Shown here: positions 16,505-25,714 of the stretch, one piece after another
How the letters are laid out: each line of letters opens with the position of its first letter
Numbering within the stretch: the stretch's first letter is position 1
From: JAHFUI01 sp039931615
GTDB lineage: Bacteria > Acidobacteriota > Vicinamibacteria > Vicinamibacterales > CAVVIG01
Assembly (NCBI GenBank): GCA_039931615.1
Contig: JBDTRR010000002.1
Span: 1-64,000, forward strand
DNA: 64,000 bases
Direction of reading: 5' to 3'
The notes under the pieces: generated by a model
What the model was told of the DNA's origin: nothing
Databases searched by the model: none
What the model saw: the letters and a program-made list of their open reading frames with translations, nothing else
Made by a program: the position numbers and the translations under genes

Positions 16505-17128
16505 CTAGACTCCCGGCGTGCAGCGTTTGTCGACGCCGATCTTCGGCCCGCCGATCCGGCTGTCCGGCCGGTACTTGTCGTGGCAGTTGGCGCAGGTGTT
16601 GGTCAGCTTGTCGCTGAGGTCGTTCACCTTGTCGACGCTCTTGGTCCTGGCCGCGTTGTACTCCTCCATCCCGACCGTGCGGAGCGCCTGGGCGAACTTG
16701 ACGAAATCCGGCTGATTGAGCGGCACCGGCTTGCCGTTCGAACAGACCCGGCCCGGCTGCAGCAGCAGCGTCGCGAACTCGGCGAGCGCCAGACCGGCGT
16801 TTTCCACGCCTTCCCAGCCCTGATAGGTGCCGATGTAGGGGCCGTTGTTATCGGGCTTCTTCTTCGCCGGATCGTTGTCCTGGACGTCGAACAGGATGTT
16901 CGAATTGGGAAACGGAATCGCGCGCATGATCTGCGCCAGGTTGGCGCCGGTCTGGCGCGCGCCGGCCGCGCCGCGGGCGGCAGGTGCCGCCGCACCCTTG
17001 GCGGGGGCCGGCGCGCCCTTGGCCGGCGGCGCACCCTTGGCGGGGGCCTGCGCCGTCGTCGCCTCGGCGCCCAGCAGGGCGGCTCCGGCAGAAACCAGTA
17101 ACGTGACAAGCAGGCGACGCGCTGTCAT
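16505..17128 (-). CDS. c'-like monoheme cytochrome (module I)
   Basis: The 207-residue precursor has a signal peptide and then a low-complexity linker built from repeated PAKGAP/PAPAKGA units (residues ~28-60). The folded part matches the protein at 13955: AQIMRAIPFPNSNILFDVQ, GWEGVENAGLALAEF, PGRVCSNGKPVP and one heme site, CANCHDKYR, close to the C-terminus, followed by DKRCTPGV. The two extra Cys (GRVC, KRC) are conserved and could pair. It differs from the module II copy in lacking a lipobox, so it may be soluble or anchored by its N-terminus. It heads the module I operon. Confidence 0.8.
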   Translation of the reverse strand: MTARRLLVTLLVSAGAALLGAEATTAQAPAKGAPPAKGAPAPAKGAAAPAARGAAGARQTGANLAQIMRAIPFPNSNILFDVQDNDPAKKKPDNNGPYIGTYQGWEGVENAGLALAEFATLLLQPGRVCSNGKPVPLNQPDFVKFAQALRTVGMEEYNAARTKSVDKVNDLSDKLTNTCANCHDKYRPDSRIGGPKIGVDKRCTPGV

Positions 17129-17322
17129 CTTTGCACCTCGATCGAATTATCTCTCCGCCACGCGGCCGCAGAGGAAGTAACGGCCAGACCCTGGGAGCCG
17201 CTGGCATCGGCGTGCCGGCGCTACCGTCCGTAAAGGAGAGCGTTCGCTGCAACCGATGAATACTACTCATGCCGGGCGGGAGGCCGCAACTGAAGATATT
17301 CTGAACAACGCGTCAGAAAGCG

Positions 17323-18018
17323 TCATTCGACCGGCCGGTGCACCCGCTCGTCGAGCGGGCTGCCGGTCATCGGCTGCAGTGCATCCCGATATTGCCTGGT
17401 ATGCGCGGCCGCGGTGTGGGCGTCGAGCGCCTTCTGGTCCCGCCAGGTTTCGATGATGGTGAAATGGTTCGCCCGCATGGTGTGCTGGACGACGTCGAAG
17501 CGGAGATTGCCATCCTCCTTGCGGCTCGCCTCGGCGAGGCTCCTGAGCATCACCGGCACCCGCGGATCCTGCGACACGTCGACATGTGAGACCACCGAGA
17601 TCGACCCGCCGGCGGGCGCCGGCTGCCTCGGCTCGGGCGGCGCCACCGACAGCGTCTTGTAGGGACGCTGATCGAACCCGCTGACGCGGATCGGCTGGAG
17701 CGCCTCCAGCAGCGGTTTCTGCGCGGCGGCGTTGTGCGCGTCGAAGGCCGGCTGGTCCCGCCACGCTTCGAAGATGGCGAAGTGACCGGGCCAGCCGATC
17801 TGCTCGAACAGATCGAGCCGGCCGAAGCCCTCCTGCCGTCGGCTGGCATCGCGGTACTGCTTCAGCGCGGCGATCGCCGCCGCTCGCGCCGACGGCATCA
17901 CCTCAACGTACGCCGCCGCATAGACCGTCGCATCGACCGGGACGTCCGCGCCGCGCGCCTGCAGATTCGGCGCGTGCGCGGCGATCACGGCTCCGAGCAG
18001 GATGGGAAGCAGTGTCAT
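17323..18018 (-). CDS. Exported protein with two ABM domains
   Basis: After a signal peptide (MTLLPILLGAVIAAHA), two copies of the dimeric alpha-beta-barrel ABM (antibiotic biosynthesis monooxygenase-like) domain follow at residues ~28-110 and ~135-225. Each ends with an IxExWRDQxAxDAHxAA motif (FAIFEAWRDQPAFDAHNAAA and FTIIETWRDQKALDAHTAAA). Fused tandem ABM domains can fold as a pseudodimer. These domains occur in cofactor-free quinol monooxygenases and heme-degrading enzymes, but also in proteins of unknown role, so the activity is open. It lies 39 bases after an exported DGKPDLSG-family gene and may be cotranscribed with it. Confidence 0.78.
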   Translation of the reverse strand: MTLLPILLGAVIAAHAPNLQARGADVPVDATVYAAAYVEVMPSARAAAIAALKQYRDASRRQEGFGRLDLFEQIGWPGHFAIFEAWRDQPAFDAHNAAAQKPLLEALQPIRVSGFDQRPYKTLSVAPPEPRQPAPAGGSISVVSHVDVSQDPRVPVMLRSLAEASRKEDGNLRFDVVQHTMRANHFTIIETWRDQKALDAHTAAAHTRQYRDALQPMTGSPLDERVHRPVE

Positions 18019-18057
18019 CGATGGTCCTCTGTCACTACCCGGCCGCCGGGAATCAAC

Positions 18058-19068
18058 TCACGGCTTGGGCTTGAGGTCGCCCCGCAGGTACTGATCGAAC
18101 TTCTGGTTCTCCGCGCAGATGAACTCGATCAGCTCCTGATCGGGCATCAGACGCTGGTTGACCCTGACCGTGAACGGCTTCGTGTAGGCCATCGGGTCGT
18201 CGACCGTCACGTCGATTTCCAGCGTCCCGTAGTTCAGCCGGCGGAAGCGCTCGGTGATCTTCGCCTTCTCGGTGTATGGACTGCCGCGGACATCGAGCCA
18301 GCCGTCCTCTCTCAACCCGGTCGTCTCGACGACGAGCGTGTCCCCCTCCCACCTGCCGACGGAATAGCCGTACCAGAACGGCTGCGCATCCCCGGTCGGC
18401 AGGGTCCGGCCGTCGGTGAAGATCTGCCGCAGGCCGTAGTTGGCCTCGTAGATGAGGACGAGCAGCCCGGGCGTCTGAATCATCTTGCGCGGCTGCGGGT
18501 GGGTGTGGAACTGCATGAAGCCCATCGGCAGACAGAGCGCGTCGGGATTGTCCTTGCTGTTGCCCGCCTGCCGTGTCTTCTGGAGCTCGGCCGCCCACGG
18601 TGTGAACGGCAGGCCGTCCTTGAAGCCGGCGCCGATATTGCCGAAGTTGGCCAGCGGCGTCCCATCGGCGGCAACCGGGAGCGGTTGCTGGCCGCGGCCG
18701 CGGCCGCGCCCGCCCGCCGGTGCCTGAGCCGCCGCCCCGTCCGCCGCGGGCGCCGCCGGAGCGGCAGCGGGCGCGGCCGGCGCCGCCGCCGCTCCTGGCG
18801 CTGGCGGCGCCGGCTGTCCCGCACCACGTCCCCGCTCTCCGGCCACCGTGGCGGCGAGCGCCTGCCCGCCGCCGCGGCCGTTTACCCAGAGGCCCGAGAG
18901 ATCCGGCTTGCCGTCCGGCAGCCGCGGAGTCGGCGCATTCAGGTTGACGGTGCCGTCAGGGTTCTTGGGCTCCGCCTTCGGCGCGTACGCCGCCCACTGC
19001 GCGGAAATCGATGGCGACAGCACCGCGACAACTCCGATCAGACCAGCTGCGATACGCAACGTTTTCAT
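18058..19068 (-). CDS. Exported protein of the DGKPDLSG family, unknown function
   Basis: The 336-residue protein has a signal peptide (MKTLRIAAGLIGVVAVLSPS), then LPDGKPDLSGLWVN, a long Ala/Pro/Gly-rich insert (residues ~65-130, with GGRGRGRGQQ) and the core MGFMQFHTHPQPRKMIQTPG, VGRWEGDTLVVETTGLREDG and NYGTLEIDVTVDDPMAYTKP. It is a paralog of the protein at 3767-4621; the low-complexity insert accounts for most of the added length. A GGGAGG sequence sits correctly before the ATG at 19068, so the long upstream frame extension is not used. It is divergent from the gene at 19196. Function is unknown. Confidence 0.75.
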   Translation of the reverse strand: MKTLRIAAGLIGVVAVLSPSISAQWAAYAPKAEPKNPDGTVNLNAPTPRLPDGKPDLSGLWVNGRGGGQALAATVAGERGRGAGQPAPPAPGAAAAPAAPAAAPAAPAADGAAAQAPAGGRGRGRGQQPLPVAADGTPLANFGNIGAGFKDGLPFTPWAAELQKTRQAGNSKDNPDALCLPMGFMQFHTHPQPRKMIQTPGLLVLIYEANYGLRQIFTDGRTLPTGDAQPFWYGYSVGRWEGDTLVVETTGLREDGWLDVRGSPYTEKAKITERFRRLNYGTLEIDVTVDDPMAYTKPFTVRVNQRLMPDQELIEFICAENQKFDQYLRGDLKPKP

Positions 19069-19195
19069 GTCAGCCTCCCGGGCCGGACGCGATCGTGCCA
19101 TTGATAGGCGGCGAAGTGAAGCGGGAAATCCCCGTGTCGCCCCGACACGGCGCCCGGATTCGGATGTAAGATCCGGCGTCCTCCGAGGTGAGCCG

Positions 19196-20371
19196 ATGGC
19201 CAATGCGCTCCTCTTGACTCGTCGCGGCGTCCTGCAGCACCTGGGGTGGTTCGTCGCCGTGGCGACACTCGTCGCGGTGCCGTGGCTGTCGACGTTCCGG
19301 CTCCGGGCCGCCGATACCCTCCCCAACGCGATCGCCGACGACGCGTTCTGGACGCTGATCGAGACGGTGTCAGAGGCCAGCGGCGCCTTCCAGTCCGAGA
19401 ATTTCCTGTCGAACGAGACCGGCTACCAGGCCGTGATTCCGCTCCTCGAGCGAACCGCCCGGCCGGACGGCGTCTACCTGGGGGTCGGACCCGAGCAGAA
19501 CTTCACCTACATCGCCGCGCTGCATCCGAAGATCGCGTTCATCATCGATATCCGCCGCCAGAACATGCTCGAGCACCTGCTCTACAAGGCCTTGTTCGAG
19601 CTGTCGGCCGACCGCGCCGAATTCGTCTCGCGGCTGTTCTCGCTGACCCGTCCGGCCGGACTGAGCGAGGCTTCGACGGTCGATGAGTTGTTCCGCGCCT
19701 ACAGCACGATGCCGGTCGACGACCAGGCATTCACGAGCAACCTGCAGGCGATCAAGGATCTGCTGCTGACGACACACGGATTCGGCCTGACCAGCAAGGA
19801 TCTGGACAGTCTCGAACATGTCTTCACGGTGTTCCGGGACTTCGGTCCGCTCATCAACTACAACTCGGGCGCCGGCCGGTCCGGCGGACGCCGCGGCGGC
19901 GGCATGCCCGACTATGTCGAGCTGATGACGGCGATGGATCGTCAGGGAGAGCATCGGAGCTACCTGGCGAGCGAAGCACACTATCGGGTGATCCGGGACC
20001 TGCAGCGCCGGAACCTCATCGTGCCGGTGGCCGGCGACTTCGGCGGGAGAAAAGCCATCCGGGCGGTCGGTCAATACCTCAAGGAGCACGACGCGATCGT
20101 CACCGCCTTCTACCTGTCCAACGTCGAGCGCTACCTGTTTCAGGCCAACGGTAACCAGAACGGCGGCTGGACGAGCTTCTACGACAACGTCGCCACGCTC
20201 CCCCTCGACGCGTCGAGCACATTCATCCGGTCCGGCGCCTCCGGGTTCCAGGGCGGTGGCTTCGGCATGCGCGCCCCCAACGTCCTGGCGGGCATGCTGG
20301 AGACGCTCGCCGCGGTCAAGAACGGCCGGATCCGGACCTACGACGACGTCTTCTCCCTCGTCAAACGATAG
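19196..20371 (+). CDS. Exported protein of unknown function, Rossmann-like core
   Basis: The 391-residue product begins with a Tat-like or membrane-spanning N-terminus (LTRRGVLQHLGW, then a hydrophobic stretch to residue ~33). The segment YLGVGPEQNFTYIAALHPKI followed by AFIIDIRRQN resembles a nucleotide- or SAM-binding Rossmann turn. A Gly-rich loop (AGRSGGRRGGGMPDY) is near residue 235 and GDFGGRKAIRAVGQYLKEH follows. Similar proteins are common in Acidobacteriota without known function; methyltransferase-like folding is only inference. GAGGTGA 5 bases before ATG 19196 supports this start. The stop lies inside a tandem array of 13-14-nt units that leads into the PrpD-family gene. Confidence 0.65.
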   Translation: MANALLLTRRGVLQHLGWFVAVATLVAVPWLSTFRLRAADTLPNAIADDAFWTLIETVSEASGAFQSENFLSNETGYQAVIPLLERTARPDGVYLGVGPEQNFTYIAALHPKIAFIIDIRRQNMLEHLLYKALFELSADRAEFVSRLFSLTRPAGLSEASTVDELFRAYSTMPVDDQAFTSNLQAIKDLLLTTHGFGLTSKDLDSLEHVFTVFRDFGPLINYNSGAGRSGGRRGGGMPDYVELMTAMDRQGEHRSYLASEAHYRVIRDLQRRNLIVPVAGDFGGRKAIRAVGQYLKEHDAIVTAFYLSNVERYLFQANGNQNGGWTSFYDNVATLPLDASSTFIRSGASGFQGGGFGMRAPNVLAGMLETLAAVKNGRIRTYDDVFSLVKR

Positions 20372-20455
20372 CGTCAAACGATAGCGTCAGGCGAACGCGC
20401 CGAACGATGGCGCCAAAACGATGGCGCCAAAAATATAGCGCCAAAAATATAGCGA
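20363..20455. repeat. Drifting 13-14-nt tandem array
   Basis: About seven units follow one another: GCGTCAAACGATA twice, GCGTCAGGCGAAC, GCGCCGAACGATG, GCGCCAAAACGATG, then GCGCCAAAAATATA twice. Neighbouring units are most alike, so the array looks as if it grew by successive local duplications. It spans the stop codon of one gene and ends just before the ribosome-binding site of the next. Confidence 0.8.
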
Positions 20456-20464
20456 GGTCTGCAC

Positions 20465-22009
20465 ATGGCACCTGAACGTCGACTCACCCGCCGGGACGTC
20501 CTCCAACGCACCGGCTGGGCCGCCGTCGCCGCCGCCATCGGGCGCCCGCCGGTGGCGATGGCGCAGGAGCGCGGGGCCGCCGCCGCGCCGGGTCAGACAG
20601 CCGCCGATTTCCCGACCAGCGAGGTGATGACCCGGCTCAGCACCTATATGAGCGAGGCGCGCGACCGCGCCCTGCCGGAGGAGGTGATCGAGCGGGCGAA
20701 GCGGCACGTACTGGACACCATCGCGGCCATGGTCTCCGGAGCGGAGCTGGCGCCGGGCCGCGCCGCGCTCGCGTTCGCGCGCGCCTACGGCGGCAAGGCA
20801 GTGGCGACCGTCGTCGGCGATACGATTCTGTGCGGGCCGATCGAGGCGGCGCTGGTGAACGGCACGTTGGCGCACGCCGACGAGACCGACGACACGCTGG
20901 CGCCGGGCCCGTGGCATCCGGGCTGCAACGTCGTGCCCGCGGCCCTGGCGGTCGGCGAGCAGTTCGGGATCAACGGCGCCCACTTCCTGCGGGCCGTCGT
21001 GCTCGGCTACGACATCGGCACACGCGTCATGGCCACCATCCAGCCAGGGATGGCGAACAGCCACAAGCTGCCCTACGCCATCGGTGGCATCTTCGGCGCC
21101 GCCGCGGCGGGCGGCTGCGCGGCCGGCCTCGACGCGCAGAAGATGCGCTGGGTGCTCTCGTACACCGCGCAGCAGAGCTCAGGCATCGAGTCGTTTCCCC
21201 GCGACCCCGACCACATCGAAAAGGGGTTCATCTTCGGCGGCATGCCGGCGCGTGGTGGCGTGACCGCGGTCCTGCTCGTTCACGCCGGCTGGAACGCGGT
21301 GAACGACATCATGGCCGGACCCGACAACTTCATCCTCGCCAACGCGCCGACCGGCAAGGCCGAACTGCTGATCGACAAGCTCGGGGAGCGCTACGAGCTG
21401 ACCCGCGCCAACATCAAGAAATGGACGGTGGGGTTTCCGATCCACGCGCCGCTCGATGCGGTCGAGGCGCTGCTGAAGAAACAGCCGATCGATCCGGACC
21501 AGATCGAGGAGATCGTCGTCCGCTATCAGCCCGGATCGATCACCGACAACAGCGGGGCGTCCGACATCAACGTGCAGCACGCACTGGCGGTGATGCTGAT
21601 CGACAAGAAGGTCACGTTCCGGAACATCCACGACCAGGCGCGGCTGCGGGATCCGGCGATTGTCCGTCTCCGGGCCAAGGTGCGGCTCGAACCGGGGCCG
21701 CCGGGACGAGGGGGAAACGTCGCCCGGCCGCCGCTGATTCAAATCACGCTCGCCAACGGCACGCGGTTGATTCAGGACACCGTCGGTGACGTCCTCGGCA
21801 CCGCCGCCAACCCGATGTCGCGCGAGCAGGTGGTCGCGAAATGCCGCGATCTGGTGACGCCGATCCTGGGCGCGGCCACCACCACCCGTCTCATCGACCG
21901 CGTCCTGGCGCTCGAGAAGGCCGGCAACATCCGCGAGCTGCGGCCGCTGCTGCAGGTGACGTCGCGCGGCGGCGCGCCGAGGCTGTCCGAGTATCCGTTC
22001 GCGAAGTGA
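20465..22009 (+). CDS. MmgE/PrpD family protein, exported by Tat
   Basis: The 514-residue protein opens with a Tat signal (TRRDVLQRTGWAAVAAAIG). The rest matches the MmgE/PrpD fold: ERAKRHVLDTIAAMVSGAE, GPIEAALVNGTLAHADETDD (the conserved Ala/His/Asp region), GYDIGTRVM, and PRDPDHIEKGFIFGGMPARGG. Classical PrpD is a cytoplasmic 2-methylcitrate dehydratase, but many members with Tat signals have no known substrate. Length fits the family with about 40 added residues for the signal and linker. It lies downstream of the exported protein at 19196 across a tandem repeat array and may be cotranscribed. Substrate is uncertain. Confidence 0.85.
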   Translation: MAPERRLTRRDVLQRTGWAAVAAAIGRPPVAMAQERGAAAAPGQTAADFPTSEVMTRLSTYMSEARDRALPEEVIERAKRHVLDTIAAMVSGAELAPGRAALAFARAYGGKAVATVVGDTILCGPIEAALVNGTLAHADETDDTLAPGPWHPGCNVVPAALAVGEQFGINGAHFLRAVVLGYDIGTRVMATIQPGMANSHKLPYAIGGIFGAAAAGGCAAGLDAQKMRWVLSYTAQQSSGIESFPRDPDHIEKGFIFGGMPARGGVTAVLLVHAGWNAVNDIMAGPDNFILANAPTGKAELLIDKLGERYELTRANIKKWTVGFPIHAPLDAVEALLKKQPIDPDQIEEIVVRYQPGSITDNSGASDINVQHALAVMLIDKKVTFRNIHDQARLRDPAIVRLRAKVRLEPGPPGRGGNVARPPLIQITLANGTRLIQDTVGDVLGTAANPMSREQVVAKCRDLVTPILGAATTTRLIDRVLALEKAGNIRELRPLLQVTSRGGAPRLSEYPFAK

Positions 22010-22100
22010 GACGGTCAGCCGTCGTGCAGGACCGCGTCGATCGGCACGACGACTGCAGACCCGAAGCCGGCGCGACGACGGTTGGCAGCGTTCAACCTGT

Positions 22101-22126
22101 CACGGTCCGGCTGAAGCCGGACCGTG
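22101..22126. repeat. Perfect REP-like palindrome between convergent genes
   Basis: CACGGTCCGGCT and AGCCGGACCGTG form a 12-bp stem with a 2-base centre. It lies between the ends of the PrpD-family gene and the TonB-dependent receptor gene. It could act as a bidirectional terminator hairpin, although no T-run follows. Confidence 0.75.
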
Positions 22127-22151
22127 AGATCCGGCGCGAACCGCAACAGCG

Positions 22152-25100
22152 CTAATTGAAGTTGTAGCGGAAGCTCACCATCATCGTGTAGACGTCGTTG
22201 CCGCTCGTTCCTGTCTGCCCGACGAATGTGGTGGTCTGGAAGGTCGACGCCGGCAGCGCGTTGTTGACGACGGCCATCCGGTAGCTCACCTGACCGGCGG
22301 CGTCGACCGTCGGGGTGGTCAGGATCGGGATCAGGTTGAGGGACGACGAGGTCGACGGCACGACCGGCCGCTGGCCGACACCCCAGTTGTGATTCAGCAG
22401 GTTGCCCAGGTTGGTGACGTCGAGCCGGATCTGCCCCAGATGGCGCCGGCCCGAGACACTCTTGAAGATGTCCTGGCTGATGCTGAGATCCATCCGCTTG
22501 ACGATCGGCAGGAACAGCCCGTTGCGCTCGGCGTACTCCCCGCGGTGCCGGCTCAGGTACTTGTCCTGTTCGATGTAGGCCTCGAAGGCGGCCGCCTGCT
22601 CGGCCACGCTGTAGGTCCGGCCGCCGGCCGTGAATGAGGCGAAGTTCATCTCCGACGTATTGCGCGGGATGTAGATCAGATCGTTGTTGCTGACGCCGTC
22701 GCCGTTCATGTCGCCGGCAAAGACATAGCTGGCGTTGGTGGCGAAGTTCACCAGGTTGGTCCGTGCCTCCCAGAACGCCGACACCGTCGTCGCGCCCAGG
22801 CCGAAATACTGTTTCGAATAGGACGCATTGACGAAGACCCGGTGCCCGGGCGAGTTCTGCGAGTACGAGAGGCCGGGATTGTTCGCGTCGGCCGATTGCG
22901 CGATCGTCGTCCAGGTTCCCGACGCGGTGCTGCCGGCATCGACCGTGTTGCGCGAGATGCCGTAGCTGTAGGCGCCCTTCGCGGAAAAGCCCTTCGTCAT
23001 GGACTTCGCCAGGCTGGCCGAGGCCACCCACGAGCGGCCGACGTCCTGGTTCTTCAGCACGTACGCCGCGGTGATCTGATTGCCCGGGGCGTTGTTGATG
23101 CGGGTGACGCACGGGCCGACCTGACCCGCCGCCGCGCAGGTGACGCCGCTCCAGCGCGGTCGATTGTCGACGCCGGCGAAAGCCGACTGCGCCGCCGGCA
23201 GGTTGGCGTTGATGTAGTAGATGCCGTTGACATCGCGGTTGTAGAGGAGCTCACCGGTCGCGACCAGTCCGCCCGGCAGCAGCCGGTCGACGCCGACGTT
23301 GCTCCTCCAGGCCTGCGGGAACTTGAAGTCGGGATCGGTCGCATCGAACTCGAGGCTGGTCGCCGGCGCGCCGGTGACCGCCGGCCAGTAGGCCTTCGGA
23401 TTCGGACTGAACGGCCGGGTCGTGATGTTGTTGTCCTGGACCTGTCCGGTCAAGAGCCCGGTGTTGCCGATCTGGTTCGAGATCCAGACATAGGCCGGCT
23501 TGCCGGTAAACACTCCGGTCCCGCCGCGGATCTGCGTCTGCTGATCGCCGGCCAGATCCCAGTTGAAGCCGACGCGCGGCGACCACAGCGGCGTCGCCTT
23601 CGGCAGTTCGCCGCTGTTGTATTGGACCGGTGATCCATCCTCGGCCCGGAACGTCAGCGCGTTGACATTCGGGTTGTTGAAGGCGGTGTTCTTGAAAATC
23701 GGTGCGTCGACCCGGATCCCGGCGGTGACGGTCAGGTTCGAGCGGGCGCGCCACTGATCCTGCACGTAGCCACCGACGTACCACGCTTCCAACGGCTGGA
23801 GCGGCTTGTCCAGGCCCGGCAGGTTGGGGTACTGCACTTCGAAGCGGCGCAGCGTCACCGGCGCCGCCGTCCGCGCCGGGTTGGCCAGATAGTCGTTGGC
23901 ATCGGTGTAGAAGTCGGCCAGCGTGTTGTAGACGTAGACGCTGTTGCTCCGGGCGAAGAAGACATTGTCCGAGTGATACTTCTCGGCGCTGCCGCCGACC
24001 GTCAGCGAATGCTTGACGCCGAACCTGGTGAAGCTGTCCTGGGCCTGGAACGTCCGGTAGCGCAGCTCGTTGTCGGGCGTGAACGGGTCGGTGCCGAACG
24101 ACGTGAGGGCGACGCCGTTGCCGTCGAGGATGTCGACGAACGGGAAGAGTGTCGGGATGCCGCGGCTCTCGTCATTGGTGGTGTAGCCGACGGTGAGGCT
24201 GTTCGACAGGGTGTTGCCGACGACCGAGTTCCATTCCCCGACGCCGGACCGGTAGTTTTCGAGGACCGTGTAGTTCGAGTTCTGGAAGCCGAGCCAGTTC
24301 GTGCTGTTGATGCCGCGGCCGAGACCGGCCGACGACGAGCTGGACAACTGCGCGTCGGTGCTCGAGTCGAGGCGGCTGTAGCGGAAGCTGATCTTGTTGC
24401 CGGTGCCGGCGTTGTAGTCGAACTTGACCAGGAACGGCTTGGCCGGCGTACTCTTCTCGACGTTCTCGAATCCCCCCGTGTCGTAGGCGAATTTCGACGA
24501 CAGGAACTGACTGAGCGCGGTCAGATCCGAAGCCAGGACCCGGGTGACGCCGCCGGCGACCGGTTCGCCGCCCTGGTTGGCGCGGAACGCCGTCAGCGGC
24601 CGGCTGTCGGACTGCTTCTCGAAGCTGCCGAACGCAAACAGCCGGTTCCTGATGATCGGGCCGCCGAGGAAGAATCCGGTGTCCTTGGTCGTGAAGGTGC
24701 CGGGGTTGTAGGCCAGCCCGGCCGCATCGGTGCCGACGAACGACTCGTTGCGATACCGGGTGTAGGCCGAGCCGATCACCTGATTGGTGCCGCTGCGAGT
24801 CACCATGTTGACGCCGGCGCCGACGAAGTTCCCCTGCCGCACGTCGTAGGGCGCGACGTTGACCTGCACCTGCTCGATCGCCTCGAGCGAGATCGGCGCC
24901 ACGCTGGTGCGATCCCCGGGCTGGCCGCCGAGGCCGAACGAATTGTTGAAATACGAGCCGTCGATGGTGATGTTGTTCATCCGGTTGTCCTGCCCGGCGA
25001 ACGTGCCGTTGCTGCCGGCCTGGGGCGCCAGCCGGACAACGTCGCCGATCCGGCCCGACACGGTCGGCAGGGTTCCCAGATCGCCGCGCGTGACCGACGT

Positions 25101-25517
25101 CGCGGCCCCGGTCCGGTTGCTGCTGAAGATCGGGCTGGTCGTGCCGACCACCGTGACGTTCTCGGCAATCGCCGCGACGGTCATCGTGAAGCTGAGGTCC
25201 TGGACCACACCGAGGTTGAGCGAGACATCGCGCTGCTCTTCGGTCCGGAACCCGGTCAGCGCGGCGGTCACCGTGTACGGCCCGCCGATCCGCATGCCGG
25301 GGATGTAGAACCGACCGTCACCGAGCGTGACCGCCTCGTAGGCGCTTCCCGACGGCTGGTGCACGGCAGTCACCGAGACCCCGGGAACGACCGCCCCCTG
25401 TGAATCCTTGACGACGCCGGTGATGGCGCTGGTGGTGACCTGGGCGGAGACCCGCGCCGCCGGCCACAGCAACGCCGCACAGATCACGGCAACGACCATC
25501 CTGAACCTTGTGCCCAT
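22152..25517 (-). CDS. TonB-dependent receptor, Oar-like
   Basis: The 1121-residue outer-membrane receptor has a signal peptide (MGTRFRMVVAVICAALLWPA, cleavage near VSA), a carboxypeptidase-regulatory-like domain (residues ~30-110; ITGVVKDSQGAVVPGVSVTA), a plug (NRMNNITIDGSYFNNSFGLG; TRSGTNQVIGSAYTRYRNES) and a large beta-barrel ending MVSFRYNFN, with aromatic-rich C-terminal strand. This architecture is the Oar type abundant in Acidobacteriota, used for uptake or surface binding of large substrates. The ligand cannot be told. Start 25517 is chosen because GAGGA precedes it and the signal peptide follows at once. The next upstream feature is a 490-base repeat-rich gap. Confidence 0.9.
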   Translation of the reverse strand: MGTRFRMVVAVICAALLWPAARVSAQVTTSAITGVVKDSQGAVVPGVSVTAVHQPSGSAYEAVTLGDGRFYIPGMRIGGPYTVTAALTGFRTEEQRDVSLNLGVVQDLSFTMTVAAIAENVTVVGTTSPIFSSNRTGAATSVTRGDLGTLPTVSGRIGDVVRLAPQAGSNGTFAGQDNRMNNITIDGSYFNNSFGLGGQPGDRTSVAPISLEAIEQVQVNVAPYDVRQGNFVGAGVNMVTRSGTNQVIGSAYTRYRNESFVGTDAAGLAYNPGTFTTKDTGFFLGGPIIRNRLFAFGSFEKQSDSRPLTAFRANQGGEPVAGGVTRVLASDLTALSQFLSSKFAYDTGGFENVEKSTPAKPFLVKFDYNAGTGNKISFRYSRLDSSTDAQLSSSSSAGLGRGINSTNWLGFQNSNYTVLENYRSGVGEWNSVVGNTLSNSLTVGYTTNDESRGIPTLFPFVDILDGNGVALTSFGTDPFTPDNELRYRTFQAQDSFTRFGVKHSLTVGGSAEKYHSDNVFFARSNSVYVYNTLADFYTDANDYLANPARTAAPVTLRRFEVQYPNLPGLDKPLQPLEAWYVGGYVQDQWRARSNLTVTAGIRVDAPIFKNTAFNNPNVNALTFRAEDGSPVQYNSGELPKATPLWSPRVGFNWDLAGDQQTQIRGGTGVFTGKPAYVWISNQIGNTGLLTGQVQDNNITTRPFSPNPKAYWPAVTGAPATSLEFDATDPDFKFPQAWRSNVGVDRLLPGGLVATGELLYNRDVNGIYYINANLPAAQSAFAGVDNRPRWSGVTCAAAGQVGPCVTRINNAPGNQITAAYVLKNQDVGRSWVASASLAKSMTKGFSAKGAYSYGISRNTVDAGSTASGTWTTIAQSADANNPGLSYSQNSPGHRVFVNASYSKQYFGLGATTVSAFWEARTNLVNFATNASYVFAGDMNGDGVSNNDLIYIPRNTSEMNFASFTAGGRTYSVAEQAAAFEAYIEQDKYLSRHRGEYAERNGLFLPIVKRMDLSISQDIFKSVSGRRHLGQIRLDVTNLGNLLNHNWGVGQRPVVPSTSSSLNLIPILTTPTVDAAGQVSYRMAVVNNALPASTFQTTTFVGQTGTSGNDVYTMMVSFRYNFN

Positions 25518-25714
25518 TTTTTTCCTCAGTCGCTTCTGGTGAACGGCACGCGCGAACGCTGGCGTGCGCGTCAAGCCGACTCCTCTATTGTCGTGCAAGA
25601 GGCGCCGGCAATGGGTGTTTTTAGTCCCGTTGCGACAGGGAATCGATGGTGACAGAGCGACACTTTCGTCGCCGTCCGGCGAGAACGGACGTTTTTGTCA
25701 TGCCCGGACGTCTC

